Shown: positions 36,402 through 47,055 of the stretch, in pieces
Numbering within the stretch: position 1 is the stretch's first letter
Layout of the letters: every line of letters starts with the position of its first letter
Assembly: GCA_963556695.1 (NCBI GenBank)
Contig: CAUWAG010000020.1
Span: 3,410,001-3,474,000 of the forward strand
Source of the DNA: Anthostomella pinea
Taxonomy: Eukaryota > Ascomycota > Sordariomycetes > Xylariales > Xylariaceae
Reading direction: 5' to 3'
Length of the DNA stretch: 64,000 nucleotides
Translations under genes and position numbers: made by a program
The notes under the pieces: generated by a model
Seen by the model: the letters and a program-made list of their open reading frames with translations, nothing else
The model's database searches: none
What the model was told of the DNA's origin: nothing

Positions 36402-37992
36402 CCTTACTGAAGCGAGATCAGTCCGATGGCCTGAAGAGACGGCAAACCTGCAGGTCCCGACCACACCCCCCTCACGCGATCCAGCTGTCGTGCAAGTCTG
36501 GCATTTTCGCTGCCGGCAGCTGGGAGTGGGTGGCCTGTTTCTCCGACCAAGAATCCAAACGGCATTGGATAAACGACATCCACCCTTGTGCGCTTGTGAG
36601 GTTGTAAGTGGGAAGTGCCATGCCTCAGATTGATGAATTGGCAGGCGGGAGATATCCGGCCGGTGGTAGAGAACCTCCACAATTGTGACCTGCGATTCTG
36701 CCACGGGCAAGTATGAGACGAAAAAAAGATGAGATCCTATGTTTGAACATCTTGATGATACAAGAGTTGCCTGCCATGCCATATGATCTGATCATGAGTT
36801 GCTGTCACAGCCGGCCGGCTTCCGCAAGTCTCGTCTCACGAGGTAGGCGGATAGTTCCGCGAAGACGGGTGGCTGCCACAAATCGGACGGTCTTTTCGGC
36901 TGAAGTCGTGCTCGGTCAAGATAAGTCATCACAGCATGTGTGTTTTCTTCCCTGGCACGCATCGTACCGAGATCCCCTCGTCTCATCTACATACATACAT
37001 ACCTCACCCTGGATTTCCGTGGCGTCGATACGGCCGGACAAACGAAACCTTCAATTGCACACACACGAGACGAGTTGTCTTGAGCTTCGTCGCTGGTTCG
37101 CTGGTGGGGGCTGATGAACTGTCTCTCTGGGATCGTGAAACGGCCGGTTTCACACAAATTGAAGAACCGCCGGGCACCGGCAGCGAACAACCAAATCCCG
37201 ACAGATGCAGACCTGTTCTTCTAGAAGCCCTTTTTCGCTTCTTTGGCCGATTAGGTATGTCTGTAGCGAGCGAGCCGATCGGAAAGTTTGGAACAGGTGA
37301 ATGGACGCTGCACGTGTCTGGCCCGGTTGGCAGAAGGAGGTTGCGGCTCGGATTAATTGTCAACCATGTTTTTTACGTTCTTGGTAAGTAGTCAATGCGT
37401 TGCGCTGCGCTGCGGGTGATCAGCAGAAAACAAAGTATACGGCCGGCGATCAAACGCGACGGCCTACAGTCGTGCCCCTGAATAAATGTACCCTGCTGGC
37501 CATCAAGATACTTGCAAGCACACCGTTAGCAACACACTTCAGGGGTCTCGATAGCCTAATTTACAAGGTTACGCCAACAGATTGTTTACACCGTTTCTGT
37601 TTATCTATCGTAAGAGAGGTAATAGAGGTATATATATGGGAGGGAGTGAGTGTGAAGAAGTCGGTGTGGATTAAAAGAAGATCAGGGCCTGGCTGCGACG
37701 TTTTGGATGCCTGTTATGTATCGGCTCGGACGCCATTTAACATTTATTCAGGGATTATTGTGTAGTCATATGACGATGAGATCTGGGATGGTTAAAAGTT
37801 ATCAGCAGAGAGTTCTTCTTTATCTTGATGTTCATCTTCGGGGTTCTTGTTGAACCATGCTTCGTTTCGCCAAGGGCTGAGATTCTGGGGCCGAGGAGAG
37901 GAGATATCCCAAAACGTGGGAAGATGATATGATCATGATACTGGCTTCGGGTTCTGGCTTCCCGTTTCGAATGCTCAGACGTGCTGATAATT
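36402..37992. other. Intergenic, no gene seen
   Basis: About 1.6 kb. Open frames on both strands are short and overlap; none has a recognisable motif. Confidence 0.5.
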
Positions 37993-38056
37993 GATGAGGC
38001 AGTGCCCCTTTTGCGGAGGATGAGGCAGTGCCCCTTTTGCGGAGGATGAGGCAGTG
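37993..38056. repeat. 26-bp tandem repeat, about 2.5 copies
   Basis: The unit GATGAGGCAGTGCCCCTTTT plus GCGGAG is repeated exactly twice and followed by a partial third copy. The perfect identity suggests recent duplication. Confidence 0.85.
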
Positions 38057-38421
38057 AGAGCGGCAGTAAGTCCTAGCGTCCTACCACAGACTATCGCAGG
38101 GACGGCTCAGAGTTCGAGTATTCACGAGTATGGCGGTTTCTTCGTCAAGCCATGGAGGGGGATTGTGAGGTGGCTGGCTATACGGTTCGACTTCATCGCC
38201 TTCGTTCCACCCAGTCGGCGGGTCGCGCCGATGCGGAGAATAGACGTCGAGTTCAATTACAGGCAAGAAACAACGTCCTCGCTTCACACTCTTGATGTCC
38301 TGGTACTTGATGTGCGTTCATGGAATGTTAGATGATAACATAAGGCTCCTTCTCGTAGGCCACCTCTTCGCCTCCTGCTCTGCACCTCGCAACGCCCTCT
38401 CCATGCAACAGACCGTTAGCA

Positions 38422-38637
38422 TACACTGAATCTCCATGATCTCCGTACACCACTCGTTCACCAAGCGAAGGGCATATCTGTTGTAAACGGGATAATCACT
38501 CTGGAATAAGCACCAAAGATGACTTTGTCGATCGAAGCTACTTATCCCAGGGTGTTTATTCCATTTATATGAATTGCATTCATACAGTATCCGAGACTTG
38601 ACAGAGGCATGACAGAGACTCGTGAAGGGTGACTGTA
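38422..38637. mobile_element. MITE copy D
   Basis: A 216-bp diverged copy, starting TACACTGAATCTCCATGATC and ending AAGGGTGACTGTA, with internal GGAATAAGCA and TTTATTCC motifs. It resembles copy H in its interior. It lies directly beside the 3' end of the HET pseudogene. Confidence 0.72.
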
Positions 38638-38689
38638 GCACCCCCTGACCAGATTCCTCGTGGCCAGCTGCCGAGCAGCTTCACTTCGC

Positions 38690-40560
38690 TGGCTTCGACC
38701 TCCATGAGGTGCGTCGCGCTATCCGTCTCATGCCCATAGTACCAAGGCCATCTCCGGTGATTCCCTCGCCATCTGTATCAAGAGGGCCGAACTTCCCTTC
38801 CCCCATATTGGTTGAGAAGGGCCCGTCGCAGACCTTCCGCAGTATGAATGGTGCCCCGACCGCCGGATAGGACGGCCACCTGGTCCCCCTGCCTAGCTGA
38901 CGCATGCCGGCCATCATGGCGATGGCGAAGGCCTACCTCAGAATCTCTTCAGTATGGCAAGTAGGGTGTTATTCAGCACTGGGAACCATGTCCCTTTGGA
39001 ACTCTTCTCACACTCTGGCTCAGCTGCGCGCAGTGGCTGTCCAGCGCCGAGATCGTGACTTGTAGGTACGGTGTCGATGTGTACGCCCCCCCAATATCAG
39101 TAAATCATTATCAAACGTGCCGGGGAGCGACATATGGATGTCGCTGCTAGCTTTCCAGCCCGCGTTGCCGGCCGGTCCGCCGAAGGTTGTGCCGAATCGG
39201 ACACTGTGGTCGCTTGACGTCCATGCTGTCCATTCTGGAATCCACGATGGCCGACCGGCATCCCCCAGCAGGCCATGGTCCTTCCTGTCTGGTGTCGCTT
39301 GCCTCGGCTCCTGCTGGCAGCTTATCTGCTTCCGGGACCGTAGTATCAGTCCTCGAAAGCTGCTCAAGCAAGAACCTCGGCAGCATAGGTGGCGGCATCG
39401 TGCCATCGCGTATGATCCCTCTCGGAATACGGCAAGCAACTTTCTGCTCTTCGAGAGCTCGACGTCAAGTTCCTTACCCGCCACCTTCTTCCTCTTCCGG
39501 CTAATCACTCCAGAACGCCGCCGGCCAAGCATCACTCTCCGACGGTTCTCGCGCAAGGCTCAGCAGCGCGAACGTCGTCTCGTTGATTCACTGCCCAAAC
39601 CCCAGCGTCTCGGAAGGCAGCTCCAGCAGTGGATATACTGAACCCTCAGAAGCCTTCGCACACCCCTAATCGAAGTCTTCAATGTTGAGGAATGGCTTAA
39701 TATCGGTGAGATAGTCGCTTTTCAATAACCCTAAACCTTGGCATGATAAAATAAAACTGGTCATTCCATGGTGCTTGTTTTACTGCCTGTATCCTATCAG
39801 GAGGAGGACGCTCGAGGCGCGCGGACGGAGACTTATGGAGGGTGAGTACGGAAGCCCGGTGTTTGGGCAGAGAACATGCCTGAGATCTCTGGTAGGTCCC
39901 GACTCAACAGGATACGCATGTTGCGCGCCTCCAAGCAGCTGGCTGCTTGTTATGGCGAACGTACGGTCGTCACATACTGCCCGTAGTAGACCCGAGACTG
40001 TTGGGCAAAGGCAGGCTTCTTGGATAACCCGCACGCGACGAGCCCAGACTCAATACAGCAAGGCTTGATTTATCTTCGTCAAAGTTAGGGAGGCCCAAGG
40101 GCTTGATCTGAACTCTCTTCGACAGTGTTTGCTCGGCCTCGCAAGTGGCCGCGACTTCTTCGAGACCTTCTGGCTTCTCCCAGAGGCTGAGCGGCGAGCG
40201 CTACGTGCCTGTCTTGTCTGCTTCACCTAGCCAGATTACCCGCAAGTGTCGCCCTGCGGCAGACCGCGTCCATCAAACGGATCTAGATGGTCTTCTTGCC
40301 ATCGTTCTGCTGATCGATGCAAACGGTATCCGCCCAGACGACCGTAGGCTCGTCCTCACGTCGCATGTGTAGGGGAGCTTCCATAGGCTTATTTTCAGGT
40401 ACGTTTTACGCCCGTCAATGCAGATCTCCGGGTAGAGAATACGGTTACCCTGGCAATAGGAGAGGGCGACATAAGGAGACGGATTGTTGAATGTTGTCGA
40501 ACGCAGCGATGCCTGTAGTCTATCATGGGCGCCTCCCAACACCAAGTGAAGCAAGCAGAC
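38690..40560 (-). pseudogene. HET-domain (heterokaryon incompatibility) pseudogene, split by a MITE
   Basis: Reading the minus strand downward, three HET-domain hallmarks appear in order but in different frames. They are SPYVALSYCQGN (the usual ALSYCWG with Trp changed to Gln) near 40475, VVWADTVCIDQQNDGKKTI near 40290-40350, and RVIQEACLCPTVSGLL followed by DDRTFAITSSQLL at 39900-40034. MITE E then interrupts at 39634-39848. Beyond it come NETTFALLSLAREPSESDAW, GRPSWIPEWTAWTSSDHSV (the common HET-protein W-P-W block) near 39240 and GDQVAVLSGG near 38880. At least two in-frame TAG codons and several frame shifts separate these pieces. Intact HET proteins mediate vegetative incompatibility and cell death between unlike strains. 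The limits given are approximate; no functional product is possible without many corrections. Confidence 0.75.
39634..39848. mobile_element. MITE copy E, inserted in the HET pseudogene
   Basis: A 215-bp diverged copy. The left end reads TATACTGAACCCTCAGAAGC and the right end ACGGAGACTTATGGAGGGTG then AGTA. It separates two blocks of HET-protein sequence that lie on the same strand, so it entered the gene or its relic. Confidence 0.75.
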
Positions 40561-41158
40561 GGATGAAGAATCGTGGTCTCCAGGTGGTGGTACTCGCAGT
40601 GCGAGCTCGAGCTACCCGTTCACTTGGCCAGGTTGCTGGCAACGAGGTCATAGTCCGAGTCGCCCGGCTCAGCCTCCTGAGTCCTAATATCCTGTGGGCC
40701 GCCGGGACGGCCGCCATGGCCGGCCATCGCCACTCCGGAGGCATGCAATCACGATGTCCTGAGGACACATGGCCTGAAATCTCCATGACGTTGATGTGTG
40801 GCTCTTATCCGCGCCATAAACTCCCAATGGAAAAAACTATCGGTGAGTCAACCGCGAGTGTTCTACGTTCTTCTACTTCGGCTTTGAACATGCATCGCAC
40901 AAGTCAGCAAAGATGAACATCCTTCAGGGGTGGCACAGCAATGGATGTACTGGGCCGTGATTGTGTTGTAAGCGCCACGCTCTTCAGCTGAGCGACACTT
41001 ACCTCAGAAACCATCTTGGCGGAGGCAGCATTGAAAATGTTATCAGGCATAGCCCACAACGCTCGAGTGGCTCATCTTCTGTCCTGTTCTATACTTCATT
41101 CCTCGCGCCCACTGCTCAATTCCCGGGTTCATGAAGCATAGCGACCCCCTAAAACACG
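40561..41158. other. Possible N-terminal remains of the HET pseudogene
   Basis: Upstream (in minus-strand sense) of the first HET motif. Overlapping open frames on both strands show no clear motif. It may hold the original start of the HET gene, but I cannot place it. Confidence 0.35.
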
Positions 41159-42878
41159 ATGGCCAGCACTCCGCCAGAAGTCGCATGCATAGACATCGGA
41201 TCGAAGGACGGCATACAGTGCTATTCTCTAGACGACCTGAGCCCACCCGCCTGCAGAGCCGCGTTCCCGCCAGGAGGCCGAACGGGCATCTTGGACGAGG
41301 GGTGCCGCTCAAATAACCGCTGCACTACGACGGGAGGTCTGCTAGACAGCTGCTGCCAGAGTCAGAAATCGATATACACGTCCCATGCACAGGAAGGAGA
41401 CTACAGCAGAGACGGCTAGGGCCCGTGAGGAGGTTCGCCGCGTGTGTAAACGCCCCGTCCATCTCGCGATTGCTCACCGCTGAGCTCCTGCCCTCGAACA
41501 TCACCGACATCGTGGGCCAGTACGACCTCCTAGGGGCCTCCGAGGGCTCTCTGATGAGTGTTACGTCGGATGTCACGGACTGCCTGTCTTCGACCTGCAG
41601 GCACGCCAGGGGCTCCCACCGGTGCTACGATCAGCACTGCTCGCCGGTCAGACTCCTCGTCAATAACACCGTGCCGAATCTTACGGCGGTGGACGACTGC
41701 CTCGGCTGGCTCTGCAACAGCAGATATGATGCTTTGCCCTATGCTGACTCAGACGTCATTGGAGTTGGGGTTCGTCGACCCTCCGTTCTTACGTGGCTCT
41801 TACTGACGCCTTTGCAGGTATGGATTTCGTACATACTCCAATGCGTGTTCATCGCCGGCTTAGTATCCACCTTCCTGTTCACCGAGGTATAGTCCACGAG
41901 AAAGAAGCGCAAAGGACCTGCCGATAAAGACGAAGCTGGATCCGCGCAAAAGAGGCCCCTCGATGACCATACCGAGCCAAAGGGCACACTCAACGGGCGC
42001 GAGAACAGGAGCCTTCGGGTAGTGCTGCTGGAAGAGTTCCACAAAGCCCAATGCTGGTTCGCGGCAACGCTGATGGTCGTCTCCCTGACCTATGGCATCT
42101 ACGAAGCCAACCTGCTCCTGGTGTTCATGCTGACACCGATCTCCCTCAACGGCGTCCTGCCTATGGTGTTCGCCTATTTTCTCCTGGCTTTCTACGAGCC
42201 GGTATCGCTGGGCGTCACGGCCGTGACATCGATCGTCTATGCCCTTTCATCAGTTGTGTTCTGGAGTCTGTATGCACAGCATCGGGCCTCGGATGACCTC
42301 GGCGCACCCAATGTGTACGAGCAGTCCATGTTCAAGCTGTCGGACATACCTGCCTGTGGAGGCTATTCAGCACTGGCGGTGTGTCCGGACAGCTTCACCT
42401 TTCCACTGGGTACTCGGGAGATTGAGGCGGCAGGACATCGAATCCACGTCTTGACGCCACTCATCTGGTCGTTCACAACGGTCGTGTTCCTGATCCTTCT
42501 CGTCTACCAATTGTACGAATTTCCTCAGAGAAAAGAAGGCAGACCTGGCCAGAAGGTGGGGACTATACGCAACGAGTCGATCAGACAGAGGATCGGGCGG
42601 GGAAAGAGGCTATTCAGTTTGTTTGGTAGCTCGTTCACGATCTGGCATATCCTGGCCGTCCTGGCAACGGCTGCTTTCCTGGCTGGTCTGGGAATGCAGC
42701 TGTCTCTGTTATCGATCGCCAGTTCTCTGAAGATGATGCAGTGGTCCAACTGGTCGTTTGAACATATAGTAGCAGTCACGGTTGGGTTGCGCCGTTGGTA
42801 CAATGTTTCAACGTGATTTTGGAACGCAAATACGCAGGGAGGAGGATAAAAATGTACGCAGCAAGCCCACCGGCCTGA
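41159..42878 (+). pseudogene. Broken gene for a multi-pass membrane protein
   Basis: From ATG 41159 the sequence reads MASTPPEVACIDIGSKDGIQ and a Cys-rich stretch (SNNRCTTTGGLLDSCCQSQ). It stops at 41417-41419 and resumes after a frame change as RRFAACVNAPSISRLL and CLSSTCRHARGSHRCYDQHC. A short intron is likely at 41770-41817 (GT to TTTGCAG with an ACTGAC branch), joining GVG to VWISYILQCVF. TAG at 41890-41892 follows FLFTEV, yet the same frame continues for 300 codons with several membrane segments (WFAATLMVVSLTYGIY, VFAYFLLAFYEPVSLG, SFTTVVFLILLVYQLY). Near 42785 a one-base shift is needed to reach a better C-terminus (VAPLVQCFNVILERKYAG, stop 42876-42878). The layout, a Cys-rich extracellular part followed by membrane helices, resembles uncharacterised fungal membrane proteins. 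Three lesions argue for a pseudogene rather than read errors. Confidence 0.65.
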
Positions 42879-43041
42879 GCGGCCGTGGAATATCGGATGG
42901 TGGGTTCTCGCAAGGGGGCTCTAGACAGCAGCCTATCTGAAAACGAAAAGAAAAGACGCAGCACCGAGACTATTGATACATGCCGTATCAACGAAAAGTC
43001 TCGACCCGTTTGTTACTAACAACTGGTTCAGTAGTTCCATG

Positions 43042-43518
43042 TTACTCGGCCCTTGTAAGTCTGTGCGTGCTGTGTTAATAAGATTCTAGATCGCACGTAG
43101 GGAATTGGAAATCTAGAATAAGCATGTGCCTTTGTGATAGCGGAACCAGAACGGAGATCTATCACAAGTCTTGGTTGGGATGATCTGTATTCTGGTAGGT
43201 GCTTGGTTAAGTTCGGATGGGAAGGGATCCCATCCGAGAAGTATCTAAATACCTAAATTACAGTGGGTTGGCACCTGTCACCTGAGGTAGCCATCCCAGG
43301 TAACCTTATCGTAGAACGCCCTGGATGACAGGAGATCCGATAAGGTACTGGTGGCTGGATCCAGTGGCTGGGAACCACAAGCATATAGGAATAATCAGCT
43401 CCGGTTTGATACGCCACTTTTAAAGCTTAATCCAGGTGCTAATTCCAATTCAAGGAATATATACAGTATTGTTACTTGCTAGCGGGTGGTATACGGGGAC
43501 TTACAAAGGTTTATATTA
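43042..43518. mobile_element. MITE copy F, decayed and carrying a nested insertion
   Basis: The left end (TTACTCGGCCCTTGTAAGTC) and right end (ATACGGGGACTTACAAAGGT then TTATATTA) are recognisable but eroded. The interior follows copies A-C up to AATAAGCAT, is interrupted by about 253 bp, then resumes ATAGGAATAATCAGCTCC. The many C-to-T and G-to-A differences suit RIP or deamination. Confidence 0.72.
43126..43384. mobile_element. Nested ~253-bp insertion with AAGCAT duplication
   Basis: The block starts GTGCCTTTGTGATAGCGGAA and ends GGCTGGGAACCAC-AA. It is bracketed by AAGCAT on the left (43120-43125) and AAGCAT on the right (43379-43384), consistent with a 6-bp target duplication. It contains palindromes (CGGATGGGAAGGGATCCCAT then CCG) and CCTTATC/GATAAGG. 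No clear terminal repeats, coding frame or known family. Confidence 0.55.
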
Positions 43519-44780
43519 AGACGGGGCACTAGTTAAAAAAGTCACAGTTTATATATAGTTAACGGTCGGTTAATAACCAATTAAAATATCAGGCCAGGTT
43601 ACATAATACATTGCATGTTTAAATGGTTATAATAAAATTCGGGTTTAAATTATAACCTAGTTATATATATAACTAGTATTTAAAGTATAGTTGCGACGGT
43701 GTACAGCCGTATCCACCTGGATGGATAGATGCTTAGTCATCAGGTCACGTGTAGATTAGATAAAGAAGGACACCACCATATGTGCTGCAGCCATCCGGTG
43801 TACGCACATCTGGATTCCTTTCCTTCCTCACCTTGTTATTTTGGGAATACAACACCAGATTCCACCACAACGCCGCAGGCATCGTGACAATAGTTGCTTG
43901 AAATAAAACAAAGTAACAATAAAATACCGAACGTCGCCGTATTATATAATTACATAATACTATATAATTGTCAGACTACCGAAGGTTGACAAGCCGGGGG
44001 TGTTGAGCGGTAGCTGCAATCGTTGTTGTCATATTCAGGTCTGCCACATTGGGTGGCAGCTACAGCTATTTGAACACATCTGGTCATGCTGGAGTAGATG
44101 CTCCGGACCATCCTTGTCTGAGTTCGACCATCCTTTTCTGAGTCAGCGTACGAGTCAGGGTGCTAGTCATGGCAACCACCACGTGTCATGTGACTAGTCA
44201 GGTGACTAGTCAGCAGCACACCGCAGTGCAGCCCCCTGAATCCGACAATAATAGTATATATAAGTAGTAAGAATTATTTATATAACATTACGGCGGATCG
44301 AACTACGGGCTTACAGATACGAGATTTACGGTATATAGATTACTTGACTACTAGGCCATTTAATACTACGAGAAGATAAAAGCAAGCGTTGTAATGTTTC
44401 GTATTATATGGCAACGAGGCAGGCAGGATCTAATACGAGGCAGGTGGGAATCCTTAGTTACTGTGACGGAACGCTCACCATAACCACCATGCCACGGCTG
44501 TTCCTCCCAAAAGGATGTCGAATATCAAGCGTGGCAGCTTGACATTCAATGGTGGTACATGTACTCATGTCCGGGCTCCAGGACTCACCACATGGGCTAC
44601 CTGTACCAGACCATGACAGTTACAACTGCTATACAACTAGTAATTGCCGTATAACTAGCTATTAACTAGTAATTACCGTACAACTAGCTGTTAATTAGTA
44701 GTTGCCGTACAACTAGGAGTCTGACAGTAACTTCCATATTTTCGTAACCTACGGTAAGTGAGCGGGGACCTGGCCGTCAA
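43519..44780. other. AT-rich, TpA-rich decayed region
   Basis: Base composition changes sharply here: long runs of TA-rich sequence (TTATATATATAACTAGTATT, AATTAAAATATC) with no coding frame. This is the usual look of repeat-derived DNA after repeat-induced point mutation in filamentous ascomycetes. I cannot tell which element it came from. Confidence 0.55.
44638..44717. repeat. 29-bp tandem repeat, about 2.8 copies
   Basis: The unit TAGTAATTGCCGTATAACTA plus GCTATTAAC repeats at 44638, 44667 and (partial) 44696 with C/T and A/G changes between copies, as expected after RIP-like mutation. Confidence 0.75.
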
Positions 44781-45545
44781 CTAGAGATGTATACCTGGTT
44801 ATAGCAGAACAGTGTAGTAATTGGGTGGTATATGTGACCATGGATGTACAGCCGTCTAATAGGTGGCTGCTCAACCCATACCCCGCCCTAATGTAGTGTA
44901 TCGATAAAATCATCCCTGGCCCGCTTCGTCCCGCCCGGGGGCGCATGTGCTATAAAGCCGGGGACCGAACCCGCACGGTCAGTCATTGCACAGCGTGACG
45001 TCCCGTGACAATTTCATATGGGCAGGACAGTTCTGCAGTGAGTCTGGCCGAGGGTAAAATCATGTTGGCAAAGGATAGGACCAGGTTGAGAGCGGGGTCG
45101 AATTTGCGCAGAGTAGGAACTGCCTGCAGATGGTGGGGCCGCCGGGGTCACGATAGCCGGAGAGCGGTCCGGGCGACATGCCTGGCCTCCCGGCCTCTCG
45201 GGTTTTGTGCGTGCACTCGATCCCCTTAATTCACTGCTAGTAAAGGATTCGTGACTGTATCCTGTAAAAGAGAGGCAAGCGCGTAGATGCATCCTAGACG
45301 AATGGAGGCACCGTATCTCCATTATGCGAACACGCTTCCCTCATGCGAACCTTAGGCATCAGGCCACCCACGTCCAGACCTCCATGTAGGTAGGTACCTG
45401 CGGGGAAAAAAAAAAGGGGGTTAAATCAATCCACAGAGGTAAACATTGGCAATGCCAGCCAGGGCAGGCGTAGTGAGAGAGGGAAACAGTCTGGTTGCTA
45501 AGGCGTTAGAAATTCGGAGCAGCAAAATGCAAAAAGAGTAGAAGC
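44781..45545. other. Intergenic, no gene seen
   Basis: No supported coding frame. It includes a run of ten A then five G near 45405-45420. A stretch of five A on this strand (45531-45535) provides a T5 Pol III terminator for the minus-strand tRNA that follows. Confidence 0.6.
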
Positions 45546-45697
45546 GGGCTCAGCCGGGATTTGAACCCGGGACCTGGATTAAGTTAGTTACAGCGCACTC
45601 GGGGATTGAGAGTGGCAGAAAATACCTGTCACAAATTCGCTTGTGTAGCGAAAGGGAGAAACCCGAAGCGACAATCATACGACTAGACCACTGAGCC
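45546..45697 (-). tRNA. tRNA-Pro(CGG) with the normal intron plus a second intron-like insertion
   Basis: On the minus strand the acceptor GGCTCAG pairs with CTGAGCC. The anticodon stem GTCGC pairs with GTGAC (one G-T), the loop reads TTCGGG with anticodon CGG, and the T arm is CCGGG-TTCAAAT-CCCGG. A 28-nt intron (45634-45661) follows position 37, as in tRNA-Pro(AGG). The gene is nevertheless 152 bp long: after stem base 43 and AG of the variable loop, 52 nt intervene (45574-45625) before GTC completes AGGTC. Removing both inserts leaves 72 nt, arm for arm the same length as tRNA-Pro(AGG) at 24.3 kb. TTTTT lies about 15 nt past the 3' end. The A and B boxes are intact. It may be a functional gene that needs an extra splicing step, or a recently inactivated one. 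Confidence 0.85.
45574..45625 (-). other. 52-nt GT-AG intron-like insertion in the variable loop of a tRNA gene
   Basis: On the minus strand it begins GTATTTTCTG and ends TAACTAACTTAATCCAG. It is flanked as CAG|GT...CAG|GT, contains CTAAC with its A about 10 nt before the terminal AG, and has the length of a small fungal spliceosomal intron. The donor GTATTT is weaker than GTATGT/GTAAGT. It includes TTTT, which could weakly terminate Pol III. A duplication or insertion unrelated to splicing is the alternative. Confidence 0.65.
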
Positions 45698-47055
45698 AGA
45701 TTGCTGGTTGTTGAGAATTTGCTCGGTATGACATCATATACCTGCTGGGCGGTCGCACTAAGTACCGATCAATCGTTAGCACTGAAGCCCCATCCTGAGT
45801 CGCAACTCTGCGAGGTATGCCCACACCTCTACCACCAGCACGCAAAGTTTAGCAACACAGCTTGTAGCCAACAGGCAGAAGACTGGCACAAATATCCCAT
45901 AGGCCGTCTGTGGTCTAATTCATTAAACTTTATTAATCAGAAGAAGCGTACATATGGCTTGCCAATACCTGTAGATGACCAGACTGCTTCATCTCACGTG
46001 GCCGGACCGTGGGTCTGCACCTGCAAGCTGGACTCTACCGCCCATCTACGGAGGACATAGAGAGGCAGCTGTGAGAAAATCCCCAATGCCACTGCTACCT
46101 CGACCATATTATAATTGCCAGGGAAACATGGTTATCCGCAGCCGCCGTGAGAAGCTAATTCAGAGATATGTGCGTCTCGAGGGCTGGGGACGATACTGCC
46201 TCCACTTCCCTCTCTATGCGCGACATGGTTACGGAGCGAGTACTCTGCACGACCGCCGGCTACTTTGATCACGATCGGTGGTCGTCCGAGCGGTCGTACC
46301 TCGGGCCCGGTGGTCATCGCACCTGCCAACTTGATCAACGCACTTGCCAACTTGAATCCCGGACAACGGACTTGGAGGCGGAGAGTCGACAGGAGGCCAC
46401 AGGCTCGAACATAATGTCAGGTTGGTCAAGTCGATGTTGGAGCACATGCAATCTAACATAAGCTACTCATAGTAGGATTCCACACGGTCGCGAATGCTCT
46501 GCGATTGCCCAACCTTCTTCTCAACTGCTGAACACCCAGCACCGGACGGGGTCCGGAGCTCTGAACTACATCTCTAGCCAGTAGGCACCGACCGACTGCG
46601 CCTTCTCGATGACGAGTGCGGCCGGAAGATGGCGCGAAAACCGCCGCTGCTATCGCGTCATTGTTTCGGCCGCCGGCCCTTACTTGACATGTCCTTTTGC
46701 TTTCCACATGCGACCGGCTTGTGTTTAGCCGTCACGATCTAGTACGTGGACGCGAAAGGCGGCATCGTGGGCAAGCGGGCGGTATCGCGACGGCAGCATG
46801 CAAGGTACCTTATTTCGAAGCGAAGAGGTCGTAGCTAGGGGTAGCTTACGTTCTTCGTCTCTACGAGCCTCGTCTGACTGGCTGCCCGTGGTCCGGAAGC
46901 CTATACCTACCCGACCAGACTCACTCACTACGTGCGAGAGGGAGCTGACGCTGCCGTGGCTTGCCACGACGATACACACGCTTCCAGACTTCAACCTGAA
47001 GAAGACAGTACTGAAACGACGTCAGCAAAAGTCGTGCCTAGAGAGAAGGTGGATG
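45698..47055. other. Intergenic, no gene seen
   Basis: About 1.4 kb between the tRNA-Pro(CGG) gene and a MITE. The open frames (up to about 120 codons) overlap on both strands and have no recognised motif. Confidence 0.5.

Noticed and set aside
36253..36782. Open frames of 126 and 142 codons around 36.3-36.8 kb
   Set aside because: They overlap each other on both strands and run into MITE C; no motif.
5834..41892. TAG read as glutamine (alternative genetic code)
   Set aside because: FKBP12 (…LKKAQ) and the ABC transporter (…GANS) terminate at TAG, and no CTA-anticodon tRNA is present in the window. Decay of CAG codons explains the relics better.
43126..43378. 5S rRNA gene inside the nested insert (GGTTAAGTTCGGATGGG looked reminiscent)
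   Set aside because: The surrounding sequence does not form the 5S secondary structure and the length and ends do not match.
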